A stretch of 54,024 bases of DNA from Parashewanella curva. GTDB lineage: Bacteria; Pseudomonadota; Gammaproteobacteria; Enterobacterales; Shewanellaceae. The notes beneath the pieces are model-generated. The model did no database searches and was not told the DNA's origin. It worked only from the letters and a program-made list of their open reading frames with translations. Shown in pieces: positions 27,361 to 36,466 of the stretch. Each line of letters starts with the position of its first letter. The first letter of the stretch is position 1. Where the stretch lies: positions 1 through 54,024 of the forward strand of contig NZ_ML014781.1 in NCBI RefSeq assembly GCF_003675895.1. Reading direction: 5' to 3'. A program made the translations under genes and the position numbers.

Positions 27361-27820
27361 TCATTCCCAAGGTTCACAATGAGTTAAATCACACTTTATG
27401 CCGACCATATCTTTAATTTCACCATCATAAATCTGTTTGTTAGCATGAGTGTTATTGACGATTACATGAATCTGAGTTTTGTATTCATAATCATCCAACC
27501 AGTACCACCTAGCTTGCATCATATCAAAAGGCATTACTATTCCATCATCAAATGTAACCTTCATGTAGGGTTGGGAGGAGTAATTCAGCAAAGGAAAGCA
27601 ATTTTTTTGACCCTAGCAATATTCAAGCAGTAGTCCCTGCCTGTTCTCAGAGTATCGGTGGTCGAAAAGTTACTAATGGTTTAGAGTACGAAACAATCGG
27701 GAATTTGTGTAGATGCTTAGTTCCATTCATCTGATTTAACGGTGCTGCAAATGCGAACATCGAACAAGTGGCCAATCCGATAATTAAAGGAAGTTGATTG
27801 AGCAACTTTTGTTCAATCAT
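27361..27820 (-). pseudogene. Broken paralogue of the small exported protein at 27880-28314
   Basis: Read on the minus strand from the ATG at 27820, the protein has a signal-like start (LPLIIGLATCSMFAFAAP) and stops early. Homology with the neighbour resumes in two later frames: FSTTDTLRTGRDYC matches FSTIYTAQTGKQYC, and NCFPLLNYSSQPYMKV matches NCFPFQNTSTTSQMNV. The two junctions are each a -1 change, the first near ACTTTTCG and the second in an A7 run. The last ~70 codons are open and end YDGEIKDMVGIKCDLTHCEPWE, very like the paralogue end. The simplest reading is a tandem duplicate that has decayed; two independent junctions make recoding unlikely here. Confidence 0.75.
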
Positions 27821-27879
27821 AATTACACCTCTTAAAGTAATGTCAGATTTATGTCGTATTTGTATCCTGTTGTAGTAGG

Positions 27880-28314
27880 TTAATTCCAGGGTCTACAATG
27901 CTCACCATCACAAGTTAATCCCACCATGTCACTCACCAATCCATCGTAAATTTTTGAATAGGTGTCGGGGTTAGAAACGACGACATGGGTTGATTGGGAG
28001 TAATCTTTTAGTTGGATGACATCGGAAAAATTTCTGTCAATATTCAAAATACCTGCATTATCAAATTGAACGTTCATTTGTGACGTTGTAGAAGTGTTTT
28101 GAAAAGGAAAGCAGTTTTTATCGCTGCCAATCACTTGTTCGCAATATTGTTTTCCAGTTTGGGCTGTATAGATGGTTGAAAAATTATTGGATGATTTAAC
28201 GGGTAAAACGGCGAAATTGGTTGAGGTTTTGCCATGATTTCTAGTGACATTGGCTTGTGCCGGTAAGGTGATAAATGGTGAAGCTACGATGAGAAATAAA
28301 ACCGTTAATTTCAT
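27880..28314 (-). CDS. Small exported protein of unknown family
   Basis: A 144-residue protein starting at the ATG at 28314, which has a GAGG ribosome site and leads directly into a signal peptide (MKLTVLFLIVASPFITLPAQA). An upstream in-frame start would put 13 extra residues before the signal, so it was not chosen. The mature protein has four Cys residues in two pairs (YCEQVIGSDKNC and TCDGEHC), probably forming disulfides in the periplasm or outside the cell. The C-terminus (IYDGLVSDMVGLTCDGEHC) is shared with the broken copy immediately downstream. The family is not recognised. Confidence 0.68.
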   Translation of the reverse strand: MKLTVLFLIVASPFITLPAQANVTRNHGKTSTNFAVLPVKSSNNFSTIYTAQTGKQYCEQVIGSDKNCFPFQNTSTTSQMNVQFDNAGILNIDRNFSDVIQLKDYSQSTHVVVSNPDTYSKIYDGLVSDMVGLTCDGEHCRPWN

Positions 28315-28442
28315 TAGGAATACCTCTAAGTTCAAGCGAAGCAATGAGATCATGCTGTTTATGAATTTATTTGAGGATATGCCTATCTCATAAGGTTTAT
28401 AAATATTTTTTTACAATAAAGCCAATGAGTTAGCTATAAGCT

Positions 28443-28475
28443 CTAGCCCGAAAACCTTTTCGGTTTAATCGGGTT
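28443..28475 (-). terminator. Imperfect hairpin after arsJ
   Basis: On the minus strand CCCGATTAAACC pairs with GGTTTTCGGG, with one bulge, about 25 bases after the arsJ stop. No T tract follows, so termination is uncertain. Confidence 0.35.
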
Positions 28476-28495
28476 AATAAAGCTATTATTGAAGG

Positions 28496-29731
28496 TTATT
28501 TAGAGCTGTGCTTGGGTAGCCCCAAAGAAAAAAGCATCGCAAACATCAATAAGATTGATGAAGCGATTAAACAAGCCGCTAATCCGTATACTTGATAAAC
28601 CAAACCTGAAAAAACCGTACCTAATAATCGACCAGCGGCATTGGCCATGTAGTAGAAACCGACATCCATTGACACACCGTCATTAGAGGCATAACTCACG
28701 ATAAGATAACTGTGCAGAGATGAGTTGATAGCAAAGATACCGCCAAAAATCAGTAACCCTGACACTAAAACCAAAGTAGGGTCGAAGTCATAAATTAACG
28801 AAAAAGCGATTAATACAGGGAGTAAAATCAGAGGAAGTAGCCATATAATGGCTTGCTGTCCCGAAGGCACTTTGCCCGATTTCTTTCCTGTGAAGTTAGG
28901 CGCATAGGCTTGAACAAAGCCGTAGCCAATCACCCATGAAGCCATAAAGCTTCCAACCTCCCAGCTACTCCAATTCAGCTGAGTTGAAAAGTAAACAGGT
29001 AGCGCCACCACAAACCATACATCACGAGCAGCGAACAAGCACAGACGAGCAGCCGATAGGACATTGATTTCTTGGCTTTTCGAGAACATTTGGGTGAACT
29101 TAGGTTTAGCTTTTGCCTTACCGAGGTCGGCTTTCAGCAAATACAAGCTGAGAAGCCAAACTATGGCTAAGGCTATTGCCATAAAAGCCAATGAACCTTG
29201 ATATCCCATAATGCTCAGCAGCAAACCACCTAAAAAGAAGCCCACGCCTTTAAGGGCATTTTTAGAGCCAGTTAATATTGCCACCCAATGATAAAGCTGG
29301 CCTTCGGCGTCTTTGGGGATCAAAGTTTTAATGGCACTTTTAGCACTCATTTTATTGAGATCTTTGGCTATCCCAGACAGCGCTTGTGCCGCCATCACCC
29401 AAGGCACACCTGCGACAATTGCTGGAAGAACATCGCTCGGTACTAACAACATCAGCAATGCAGCGATTTGCAGTCCCAAGCCGATGTTCATGGTCTTATT
29501 CAGCCCAATGCGAGCGCCTAAATATCCACCCACTAAATTGGTCACTACACCAAAAAATTCGTAGAACAAAAACAGCATGGCGATTTCTAATGGAGAATAC
29601 CCAAGCTGGTGGAAGTGTAAAACCACCAACATTCGCAATGCGCCATCGGTTAAGGTAAATGCCCAATAGTTGCCAGTGATGATCAAGTATTGTTTGATGG
29701 CATCGGGGAGAGAGCGAAGTGTTTTGAACAT
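28496..29731 (-). CDS. arsJ: Organoarsenical efflux MFS transporter ArsJ
   Basis: A 411-residue 12-helix MFS protein starting at the ATG at 29731 (an in-frame TTG lies four codons upstream). The N-terminus LPDAIKQYLIITGNYWAFTLTDGALRMLV and the block FFGVVTNLVGGYLGARIG are typical of ArsJ. The strongest support is context: it follows a GAPDH and an ArsR regulator on the same strand, the known arsR-gapdh-arsJ arrangement. In that pathway the GAPDH makes 1-arseno-3-phosphoglycerate from arsenate and ArsJ exports it, giving arsenate resistance without arsenate reductase. A structured gap of about 170 bases separates it from the GAPDH gene. Confidence 0.92.
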   Translation of the reverse strand: MFKTLRSLPDAIKQYLIITGNYWAFTLTDGALRMLVVLHFHQLGYSPLEIAMLFLFYEFFGVVTNLVGGYLGARIGLNKTMNIGLGLQIAALLMLLVPSDVLPAIVAGVPWVMAAQALSGIAKDLNKMSAKSAIKTLIPKDAEGQLYHWVAILTGSKNALKGVGFFLGGLLLSIMGYQGSLAFMAIALAIVWLLSLYLLKADLGKAKAKPKFTQMFSKSQEINVLSAARLCLFAARDVWFVVALPVYFSTQLNWSSWEVGSFMASWVIGYGFVQAYAPNFTGKKSGKVPSGQQAIIWLLPLILLPVLIAFSLIYDFDPTLVLVSGLLIFGGIFAINSSLHSYLIVSYASNDGVSMDVGFYYMANAAGRLLGTVFSGLVYQVYGLAACLIASSILLMFAMLFSLGLPKHSSK

Positions 29732-29786
29732 CTGAAATACCAAATTAACTTAAACAATTGAACATTACTATTCATGAACCAGAAGA

Positions 29787-29875
29787 GTAATAGTGCGCTA
29801 ATACAACCGTCCGTTACAGGATGTAACGGTCGTCAGTACATGGACGTACGCTTCAGTTGGCGTGCGCACTATTAC
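29787..29875. repeat. Structured intergenic element between GAPDH and arsJ genes
   Basis: A perfect 12-bp outer inverted repeat (GTAATAGTGCGC at 29787-29798, GCGCACTATTAC at 29864-29875) encloses a perfect 7-bp hairpin (CCGTTAC/GTAACGG, 29811-29829) and a third pair (GTACATGGACGTAC). The transcript could fold into a multi-arm cloverleaf. It could set the relative levels of the two operon genes or be a mobile palindromic repeat. Confidence 0.7.
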
Positions 29876-29903
29876 GTTTCATCTACAGAGAATTACCTAA
29901 CGC

Positions 29904-30911
29904 TTATTTATCCATCTCACCCACAAGGCGCATTAACTCTGCGGTGCGATTTGCGTAGCCCCACTCATTGTCATACCAGACATATAACTTAAGCTGAGTG
30001 CCGTTGATCACCATGGTTGATAACGCGTCCACGATCGCAGAACGAGGATCGGTTTTATAATCAATAGACACTAATGGTTTGGTTTCAACACCAAGTACGC
30101 CAGCAAGTTCATTCTCAGTCGCATCGGTAAGTAATTGATTGACTTCTTCAGCCGTCACTTCACGCTTCATTTCAAATACACAGTCGGTAATTGACGCATT
30201 AGCTAGAGGAACACGAACCGCATGGCCGTTTAACTTGCCTTTGAGCTCAGGGATAATATGAGTAATAGCGGTGGCACTGCCTGTAGTGGTTGGGATCAAA
30301 CTCATGCCACATGCACGGGCACGACGTAAGTCTTTATGCGGAGCATCTAAAATGGTTTGAGTGTTGGTAATGTCATGGATGGTGGTCATTGAACCATGAG
30401 CGATACCAATCTTTTCATGCAACACTTTTACGACTGGTGCTAAGCAGTTAGTTGTACAAGATGCGGCGGTAACGATACGATGTTCGTCAGCATTATAAAG
30501 ATGCTGATTCACACCCATAACGATGTTTAATACGCCATCTTGTTTCACTGGCGCTGTCACTACCACGCGTTTTACACCTTGATCTAAATAAGTTTGCAGT
30601 TTGGCTTTATCACGCATGACGCCTGAAGCTTCGATTACAACATCACACTCTGACCAATCGGTTTCGCCAATGGTGCTATTTTGACTGAAGTTGATACTGT
30701 GATCGTTAATTAAGATTTTTCCTTGTTCTTCACTCACTTGATGGCTCCAGCGGCCATGAACCGAATCAAACTCTAATAAATGAGCAAAGGTAGCAGCATC
30801 ACCTTGAGGGTCGTTAATGTGAACAAATTCGACATTATCCCAATCCCACGCTGCACGCAGTGCTAAGCGTCCCATACGGCCAAAGCCGTTAATTCCTACT
30901 TTAATTGTCAT
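29904..30911 (-). CDS. Arsenate-associated glyceraldehyde-3-phosphate dehydrogenase
   Basis: A 335-residue GAPDH with the NAD-binding start [16 protein letters not shown] and the catalytic Cys in [10 protein letters not shown] near residue 151. The later motifs [22 protein letters not shown] and [12 protein letters not shown] are all present, so it looks catalytically complete. It lies between arsR and arsJ, which marks it as the arsenate-resistance isoform: it uses arsenate instead of phosphate to form the unstable 1-arseno-3-phosphoglycerate that ArsJ pumps out. It acts in the cytoplasm. It starts 16 bases after the arsR stop, so the two are co-transcribed. The glycolytic role of a GAPDH cannot be excluded but is less likely here. 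Confidence 0.93.
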   Translation of the reverse strand: MTIKVGINGFGRMGRLALRAAWDWDNVEFVHINDPQGDAATFAHLLEFDSVHGRWSHQVSEEQGKILINDHSINFSQNSTIGETDWSECDVVIEASGVMRDKAKLQTYLDQGVKRVVVTAPVKQDGVLNIVMGVNQHLYNADEHRIVTAASCTTNCLAPVVKVLHEKIGIAHGSMTTIHDITNTQTILDAPHKDLRRARACGMSLIPTTTGSATAITHIIPELKGKLNGHAVRVPLANASITDCVFEMKREVTAEEVNQLLTDATENELAGVLGVETKPLVSIDYKTDPRSAIVDALSTMVINGTQLKLYVWYDNEWGYANRTAELMRLVGEMDK

Positions 30912-30926
30912 GGTTAAATTCTCGTG

Positions 30927-31274
30927 TTAATTACAACATTGGCCTTGTCGAGACGGACGATCGCCCATTTCATCGAGCCTAGCCAAGGTTTGAATAAATA
31001 TTGGTGTTGCTTGAGCGATAAGCTCATTGAGCATGGTGGTGAACCATGGTGGCAATTCTGGGTTGAGTCTATAAAACACCCATTGTCCTTCACGGCGGTC
31101 CATTAATACTTGTTGTTTTTTGAGTAGCGCGAGGTGGCGTGAAATCTTAGGTTGGTTTTCATCTAATGCCTCCATTAACTCACACACACATAATTCTTGC
31201 TGATGAGTGATGAGCAGTATTGTGTTAAGCCGAGTTGTATCAGCCAGCGCTTTAAACAAAAATAATGGATCCAT
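30927..31274 (-). CDS. arsR: ArsR-family arsenic-responsive repressor
   Basis: A 115-residue winged-helix repressor. The metal-sensing motif ELCVCEL (Cys29, Cys31) is the arsenite site of classical ArsR, and the DNA-recognition helix follows (NQPKISRHLALLKKQQVL). A wing region (DRREGQWVFYRLNPELP) comes next. The C-terminus ends QGQCCN, giving two more Cys that could add to metal binding. It is first in the arsR-gapdh-arsJ operon and should repress its own promoter until trivalent arsenic binds. An 8-bp inverted repeat 22 bases upstream of the start is the likely operator. Confidence 0.93.
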   Translation of the reverse strand: MDPLFLFKALADTTRLNTILLITHQQELCVCELMEALDENQPKISRHLALLKKQQVLMDRREGQWVFYRLNPELPPWFTTMLNELIAQATPIFIQTLARLDEMGDRPSRQGQCCN

Positions 31275-31296
31275 GTTTGATCCTCTAAAACTTTAC

Positions 31297-31328
31297 ATGC
31301 GAAAAATAATATATATGAAATTTCGCAT
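31297..31328 (-). promoter_or_regulatory. Candidate ArsR operator
   Basis: A perfect 8-bp inverted repeat, ATGCGAAA at 31297-31304 and TTTCGCAT at 31321-31328, with a 16-base AT-rich spacer that could hold the -10 box. It lies just upstream of arsR, the expected place for autoregulation. No other gene starts near it on the minus strand. Confidence 0.65.
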
Positions 31329-31512
31329 ATTCAAGTGGTATTTTGGAAATAATTTTAAAAAGAGATCTATTACACAAAGATTATACGTCCCACAAAAATA
31401 GTGATTCTTTATGACAAAATAAATTCTTGCCTAGCTTAGATGGCACTTACCTTGTTGAATCAGTAAAATAGCTCAAAAAAATTCCAGCCCCTACAGTTAA
31501 GGAAACCCTGCA

Positions 31513-32616
31513 ATGAGTCTTGCTGATTCTGTTCTTGCGGTGAACGATGATTTACCTATTCGCACTGATAAACCTGTTCATAGCGGTAAAGTCCGCAGTG
31601 TGTATTGGTTGACTGATGAAGACAGCCGCCGCTTGATCAAGCAAAAAAATTATCCTGTTGCCGAAGATACGCCACTAGCGATCATGGTGATCAGCGATCG
31701 TATCTCAGCGTTTGATTGCATCTTTCATGGTGAAGGGGGGCTGAAAGGTATTCCGGGTAAAGGTGCTGCACTAAATGCTATTTCGGACCATTGGTTTAAA
31801 TGCTTTGCCGAGCAAGGATTAGCAGACAGCCATATTTTAGATGTGCCACACCCATTAGTATGGATAGTGCAAAAAGCGCGACCAGTAAAAGTAGAAGCTA
31901 TTTGCCGTCAATACATTACAGGCTCAATGTGGCGCGCGTATGCCAAAGGTGAGCGAGAGTTTTGCGGGATCACTTTGCCTGAAGGTTTGCAAAAAGATCA
32001 AAAACTGCCAGAAATTTTGATCACCCCATCCACCAAAGGCATTTTGAAGAATATTTCCGGTGTGCCTGAGCAAGACGATGTGAATGTTTCTCGCAAGAAT
32101 ATCGAAGAGAACGTTGAAGCGTTTGGTTTTGAATCGGCTGCTGATATTGATTTGTATGAGAAGCTGCTCAAAGAAGGCTTTGCTGTGATCAGTAAGCAGC
32201 TTGAAACGATCGATCAAACCTTTGTCGATACTAAGTTTGAGTTTGGCTATGTGACCGATGATAAAGGTCAATCGAAACTGATTTACATGGATGAAGTGGG
32301 TACACCAGACTCATCTCGTATTTGGGATACCAAAGAGTACCAGCAAGGTCGTGTTGTTGAAAACTCAAAAGAAAGCTTCCGCCAGATGCTACTAAATCAC
32401 TTCCCCGATCCCGATATTCTACTTAATAAAGATCGCATGGGTGAGCGTGAAGCGTTAGCGCGTGATAATGCTCTGCCATTAGATGCCATGATGAAAGTAT
32501 CGAAAACTTATACCGAACTGGCCGAAAAAATCATAGGCCAGCCACTTCAAGTGTCGACTCATCCGAAAGCGGAAATCATTGAGGTGCTAAAACGAGATTA
32601 TCAATTGGTTGATTAA
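31513..32616 (+). CDS. purC: Phosphoribosylaminoimidazole-succinocarboxamide synthase (SAICAR synthase)
   Basis: PurC joins aspartate to CAIR with ATP in the eighth step of purine synthesis. This is the long 367-residue form found in Shewanella and Vibrio, not the ~237-residue E. coli form. Visible features are the N-terminal [10 protein letters not shown] phosphate-binding segment, the [14 protein letters not shown] motif near residue 131, ITPSTKG near 170, and the metal/substrate acidic segment [15 protein letters not shown] near 257-271. The frame is intact. The 3' end overlaps the convergent unknown gene by four bases. I saw no PurR-like box upstream. Confidence 0.96.
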   Translation: MSLADSVLAVNDDLPIRTDKPVHSGKVRSVYWLTDEDSRRLIKQKNYPVAEDTPLAIMVISDRISAFDCIFHGEGGLKGIPGKGAALNAISDHWFKCFAEQGLADSHILDVPHPLVWIVQKARPVKVEAICRQYITGSMWRAYAKGEREFCGITLPEGLQKDQKLPEILITPSTKGILKNISGVPEQDDVNVSRKNIEENVEAFGFESAADIDLYEKLLKEGFAVISKQLETIDQTFVDTKFEFGYVTDDKGQSKLIYMDEVGTPDSSRIWDTKEYQQGRVVENSKESFRQMLLNHFPDPDILLNKDRMGEREALARDNALPLDAMMKVSKTYTELAEKIIGQPLQVSTHPKAEIIEVLKRDYQLVD

Positions 32617-33929
32617 CTACGAATCTGTTGCCAATAGCTCCACATCGAAGGATTAAATACCGATTTGGTGAGTACTCCCCTAGGCTTCGGTGTTTGTTTC
32701 ATTTTTGCAAGGGAGTTGTCACGAATTTCTCGTTCAACTCCTCTTCCTTGGGGCATAGTGAGTGGCATTAAACGCTCATCGTCAGCACCATAAGAGGGGA
32801 TTCGATCTTTGTTCGGAAAATCACAGGTTAACTTTACTCTTTGATCATCGGGCGTTCTTAGAAATACAACATCGGCGGTTCCCATTGTTGTGTGTTGAAC
32901 CGTCATCGCCATCGCATAATGCCCTTTAAAAGTGGCATCACCATGCATCGCGCCTCTTTTTACAATGATCGAATAGCCAAAAGGTACGCTTACGCCAATG
33001 AGTTGTAGGGTTTGGTTAGGCGCTGTGTCCACTCGTCGGCCTAAAGTGATAAACCCACTACTGTTTGGGGTAAGCGGGGTCATGATTTGGGTAAAGTCAT
33101 GGGTTTCTAAAAACAAACCGTTACCATGTTTGATTTGGTAATCCGCATAATCCTCTCCAAAACAATAGCTCACGGCATCCATGGTATCTTCACGCTCTCT
33201 GGCTAAGGTAAAGAGTTTGTTATTGATGACAAGTGTTGCACCAAAGGCCGATATATCTACTTGAGTGGCATCCACATGCGGAATTTCAATTACACTATTA
33301 GGCAAGGTTAATACGCCTAAATCGGCGGTTAAGGATGCGGCGGATTGTCGGTCTAATATTTTATCACTGAGGAATTGGACAATAGCTGGAGCGGTGCATT
33401 TTCCACTGTTCCATGACCATTGTGCTTGATCGAACTCCAGCATGTCGTAAGTTCTGAGCTCACGTAAGCCTGAAAGGTTTTTGAGGTCATCTTGAGATTC
33501 GTATCTGCTTTCAGAAAAGATAGGAAAACCGTTATCAATTTCTATGCTGTAGGCTTTACGATGAATGTCTATCAAACTTCCAAAATAATGATTCGGCCCC
33601 ACCATGACTTGGCTTAGTTTAAGATCGCTGGCTTTTCCTCGATATACGGCAATATTCGTCATTCGATAATGGGCGCGGGTACTGTTGATGAGTAGACCAC
33701 TTTTGCCATAGCTTGGCGTGGTTCTCCAACCGTCCGCCAATTGCACAACAAAGTTACCTAGGTGACCTTTTAGATGTAAAAAACGCATCATTTGATCGCT
33801 GGTATCGACTCTCAGCGTTCGTTTAGATAGTTCTCGTTGATTGAGTTCTTGCTGATTTCCTGAAACACCATGAGTACCAGTGTGATCCAGCGATGAAGGA
33901 GAATAAGTCCCAGAAGCGGCTGTAGCCAT
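32613..33929 (-). CDS. Orphan ~438-residue protein of unknown function
   Basis: I do not recognise this protein. I prefer the ATG at 33929 because it has an AAAGG ribosome site 7-8 bases upstream and gives a Ser/Thr/Gly-rich flexible N-terminus like the other accessory proteins here. The reading frame is open to an ATG at 34025, which would add 32 residues. The sequence is strand-rich with many short hydrophobic stretches, two repeated-looking segments around [12 protein letters not shown] and [13 protein letters not shown]-type turns, and the late motif [19 protein letters not shown]. No signal peptide or membrane helix is visible. It is convergent with purC and overlaps its last four bases. 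Confidence 0.6.
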   Translation of the reverse strand: MATAASGTYSPSSLDHTGTHGVSGNQQELNQRELSKRTLRVDTSDQMMRFLHLKGHLGNFVVQLADGWRTTPSYGKSGLLINSTRAHYRMTNIAVYRGKASDLKLSQVMVGPNHYFGSLIDIHRKAYSIEIDNGFPIFSESRYESQDDLKNLSGLRELRTYDMLEFDQAQWSWNSGKCTAPAIVQFLSDKILDRQSAASLTADLGVLTLPNSVIEIPHVDATQVDISAFGATLVINNKLFTLAREREDTMDAVSYCFGEDYADYQIKHGNGLFLETHDFTQIMTPLTPNSSGFITLGRRVDTAPNQTLQLIGVSVPFGYSIIVKRGAMHGDATFKGHYAMAMTVQHTTMGTADVVFLRTPDDQRVKLTCDFPNKDRIPSYGADDERLMPLTMPQGRGVEREIRDNSLAKMKQTPKPRGVLTKSVFNPSMWSYWQQIRS

Positions 33930-34025
33930 TTGCCGACCTTTGAAGCGAAAGAGGTCATGCTGGCAGGCTAACAAATTAGACTCTATTTCACAGTGAAATA
34001 AAGTTAACCCATAGGTTATAGCCAT

Positions 34026-34444
34026 CTTAACTTGACGTTGACTACCCCTTCGAAATTGATGACAAAGGCCGTTACTAACTTAACCTGAGCTCTGTATAAA
34101 GAAATCAACAACGGTTTTGTTTCAAAAAGAAAAAGTAATATTGAATCTACAGTGCTGCTAGTTGCACGTAGTTCAAGGCAGAACAGTCCGTAATAGCTGG
34201 TCTATTTCGGGCTGTTCTAACACAGAAATACGGGTAAGTAGCTGTGCTGTAGAGGTTTGCTTATGCAGAGCTGAGGTTAACTTAATATGTAAGTCCAATT
34301 TCTGTTCTTGTTGGCAAGGTTTGAACATTAAGAATTCAGTCACGTATGTCCAGATACAGATTTACTTACAACCTGAGACAAGATATTGAGTTTATGAGAG
34401 TTTCAATTTACGGTATGGTGTTTAACAATCATCAAGGAGCGAAA
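34026..34444. other. Intergenic region with a hairpin at 34180-34218
   Basis: About 420 bases without a convincing gene. It contains an 11-bp inverted repeat with one mismatch (AGAACAGTCCG at 34180-34190, CGGGCTGTTCT at 34208-34218). It should hold promoters for the unknown minus-strand gene and the DUF3224 gene. A short plus-strand open frame here has no ribosome site and no recognisable product. Confidence 0.45.
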
Positions 34445-34834
34445 ATGAACGCATCAGGTAAATTTGAAGTCACTCTCAGCACAGTGAACACACACGCTAC
34501 AGGCGTCAATGGTAATAATCTTGGTCGTATGACGATAGATAAAATCTTCCATGGTGAACTTGCAGCAGAAAGTAAAGGTGAAATGCTCAGTGCGATGACC
34601 TCTGTTAAAGGCTCTGCAGGCTATGTAGCGATTGAACAAGTTTCAGGTTCACTGCAAGGTAAACAAGGTACGTTTGTGCTACAGCATTTTGGTACCATGA
34701 ATGACGGTGAAGATCGTTTGATTTTAGAGGTAGTGCCTAATTCTGGTACGGGTGAATTAGTTGGGCTTTCAGGCCAAATGAACATTCGTGTTGATAATGG
34801 TCAGCATTATTACGAGTTTGAATACAGCTTGTAA
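34445..34834 (+). CDS. DUF3224-family protein
   Basis: A 129-residue protein starting at the ATG at 34445, which has a strong AAGGAG ribosome site; a longer in-frame extension upstream lacks one. The sequence fits DUF3224, small beta-barrel proteins. It contains GRMTIDKIFHGELAAESKGEM, split here as GRMTIDKIFHG and ELAAESKGEM, then GYVAIEQVSGSLQGKQGTF, FVLQHFGTM and GTGELVGLSGQM. The family is thought to adopt an allene-oxide-cyclase-like barrel, and no reaction is established. No signal peptide is present, so it is cytoplasmic. Confidence 0.88.
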   Translation: MNASGKFEVTLSTVNTHATGVNGNNLGRMTIDKIFHGELAAESKGEMLSAMTSVKGSAGYVAIEQVSGSLQGKQGTFVLQHFGTMNDGEDRLILEVVPNSGTGELVGLSGQMNIRVDNGQHYYEFEYSL

Positions 34835-34860
34835 TGACTGACGCTAGGCGTTGATAGAGT

Positions 34861-35439
34861 ATGGAATTCCCTCTAAACATGATAAGAAAAATAGTATTAT
34901 GCAGCATGTTTATGCTGCTTTGTGCGTGCTCCTCAATACCACTCTCCACCATGCTAAAAATGAGCAGCTTTGGATGGGATGATTTTTATCAACTTAATCC
35001 TCAAGAATTGCGAGTTAAATTAGCATTACCAGAAGGAGTTTTGCTCAACTCAGATAAAAGTTAGTTAGGCATTGATATTAAGTCGCCATCAGCCAATCAC
35101 AAAGGTCAATTTTACCTGACAGAAGTGAGGCATCAAAACGTGACGGTTGCTGGTGGTATATTTCAAACATCTGAGCAGCGAAATGTTTATACACTCGAAT
35201 TGAATTCAACAGCCCAGAATAGCTTTAAGGAATTACAACAATTTTTAGCAAAGCATCAAAATGTTGATATCAATATTCGAGTCGTGCCCAAGCTTCAATC
35301 TTACCCAAATGACGCAAGTTACATAAAAATGTGGGTAGACTTACAGCTTTCATCGCAAGATGGATATTTCAGACTTATTGATGGCGCTGAGTTATCTCTG
35401 GAGCAGTTGAAACAATCAAAAAATAAAGACGGTTCATAG
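34861..35439 (+). pseudogene. Lipoprotein gene interrupted by one in-frame TAG
   Basis: The reading frame starts MEFPLNMIRKIV and has a lipoprotein signal with lipobox LLCAC (acylated Cys23), so the product would be anchored in the outer or inner membrane. Codon 68 is TAG (35062-35064). The same frame continues open for another 124 codons to 35439 and looks coding (VRHQNVTVAGGIFQTSEQRN, then VDINIRVVPKLQSYPN). No frame change is needed, so this is a simple nonsense mutation or a site of read-through. The intact product would have about 192 residues. The family is not recognised. The 3' end overlaps the convergent LysR gene by six bases. Confidence 0.75.
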
Positions 35440-36357
35440 TGACACCGTCTCCACTATATGCTTTCTTACCCATTGATGAGCAGGGTCATTGTTAAAGTAG
35501 CGATTCCAAATCAATACAAATATGCCCGGCTCCATTTCAATAGGGATATCAATGACAGTCACGTCATAGCCTTTTATCATGTCCTTAACTTGATGATATG
35601 GGGCGTAAAGTAACAAATCAGAGCGCTCGCATAAGCGAAGTGCTCCGTGAAAATCCGGCATTTCAATTACGGTTTCTCGGTTGATCCCTTTTTGAGTTAG
35701 CACTTCATCATACAACCAGTGTCGATTGCCACCCCCGGTCACTTGAATATGTTTGAGTGAAAAAAAGTCCTCCATCGATCGCTTGGACTGCAAAATTGGG
35801 TGATGATTTCGCACGATACAAATCGCATGATCACGACATAACTCAGCGTATTCAAGTTCGTCTGGCAGACTACTGATGTGATTGCGAGATCGAGGGTCGC
35901 ACTCTAAGCAACGTACTGCAAAGTCGGTTTCACAATTGAGTAGCCGCTTCATGGTTTGTGCATTCCACGTTTGAATATCAAGTTTGATCTCTGGTGCTGA
36001 AGATAAAAGCGGAGGCATGAATTCTGGCAAAATGGCCGCATAAGATACTTCTATCATATCGAATCGAAATCGCCGTGAGCAGGTGCTAGGTTCAAAGTGC
36101 TCAATTTCAGTTAGCTGGTTAATGTCATGCAAAATGCTCTTTATTTGTACCGCTAAGCTCAATGCTTTTGGAGTGGCTTTTAGCGACTTTCCACTACGAA
36201 TTAGCAGAGGATCGGAGAACATTTCCCGAAGGCGAGCTAAGTGTTTACTGACAGCAGATTGAGTGACATGTAGACGCTTGGCTGTTTGGGTTACACTTTT
36301 TTCCTCAAGCAAAACATCCAATACTTTCAATAGGTTTAGGTCAAAGGTTTGGTTCAT
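35434..36357 (-). CDS. LysR-family transcriptional regulator
   Basis: A 307-residue LysR-type regulator. The N-terminal winged helix-turn-helix (about residues 5-65) contains the typical VTQTAKRLHVTQSAVSKHLA pattern, read here as KSVTQTAKRL and VTQSAVSKHLARLRE. It is followed by a linker helix and a periplasmic-binding-like effector domain (about 90-300). It is divergent from a Bcr/CflA efflux gene with 109 bases between, the usual layout for a LysR protein and its target. It probably controls that pump and itself in response to a small ligand. The ligand is unknown. Confidence 0.92.
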   Translation of the reverse strand: MNQTFDLNLLKVLDVLLEEKSVTQTAKRLHVTQSAVSKHLARLREMFSDPLLIRSGKSLKATPKALSLAVQIKSILHDINQLTEIEHFEPSTCSRRFRFDMIEVSYAAILPEFMPPLLSSAPEIKLDIQTWNAQTMKRLLNCETDFAVRCLECDPRSRNHISSLPDELEYAELCRDHAICIVRNHHPILQSKRSMEDFFSLKHIQVTGGGNRHWLYDEVLTQKGINRETVIEMPDFHGALRLCERSDLLLYAPYHQVKDMIKGYDVTVIDIPIEMEPGIFVLIWNRYFNNDPAHQWVRKHIVETVSL

Positions 36358-36360
36358 ACT

Positions 36361-36375
36361 ATTCCTATTTGGAAT
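36361..36375. promoter_or_regulatory. Candidate LysR binding site ATTCC-N5-GGAAT
   Basis: A perfect 5-bp inverted repeat with a 5-base spacer, of the T-N11-A type bound by LysR proteins. It lies four bases upstream of the lysR start, in the divergent region shared with the efflux gene. Confidence 0.45.
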
Positions 36376-36466
36376 GTTTGAAATAAATATAAATCATTTT
36401 TACTCATTAATAGAGGAAATTATACTGTAATTGGTATTAGTCATATTTTTAATGAGGTGACAACAA

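Noticed and set aside
27361-27591. Independent 76-residue gene
   Set aside because: Its supposed start falls inside a region homologous to the middle of the neighbour; it is the 3' end of a broken duplicate.
29787-29875. Possible integron attC site
   Set aside because: The size and hairpin form are suggestive, but the GTTRRRY/RYYYAAC core sites are not present and no integrase or cassette array is seen.
29774-29992. Plus-strand open frame across the GAPDH-arsJ gap
   Set aside because: It overlaps the GAPDH 3' end and the palindromic element and has no recognisable product.
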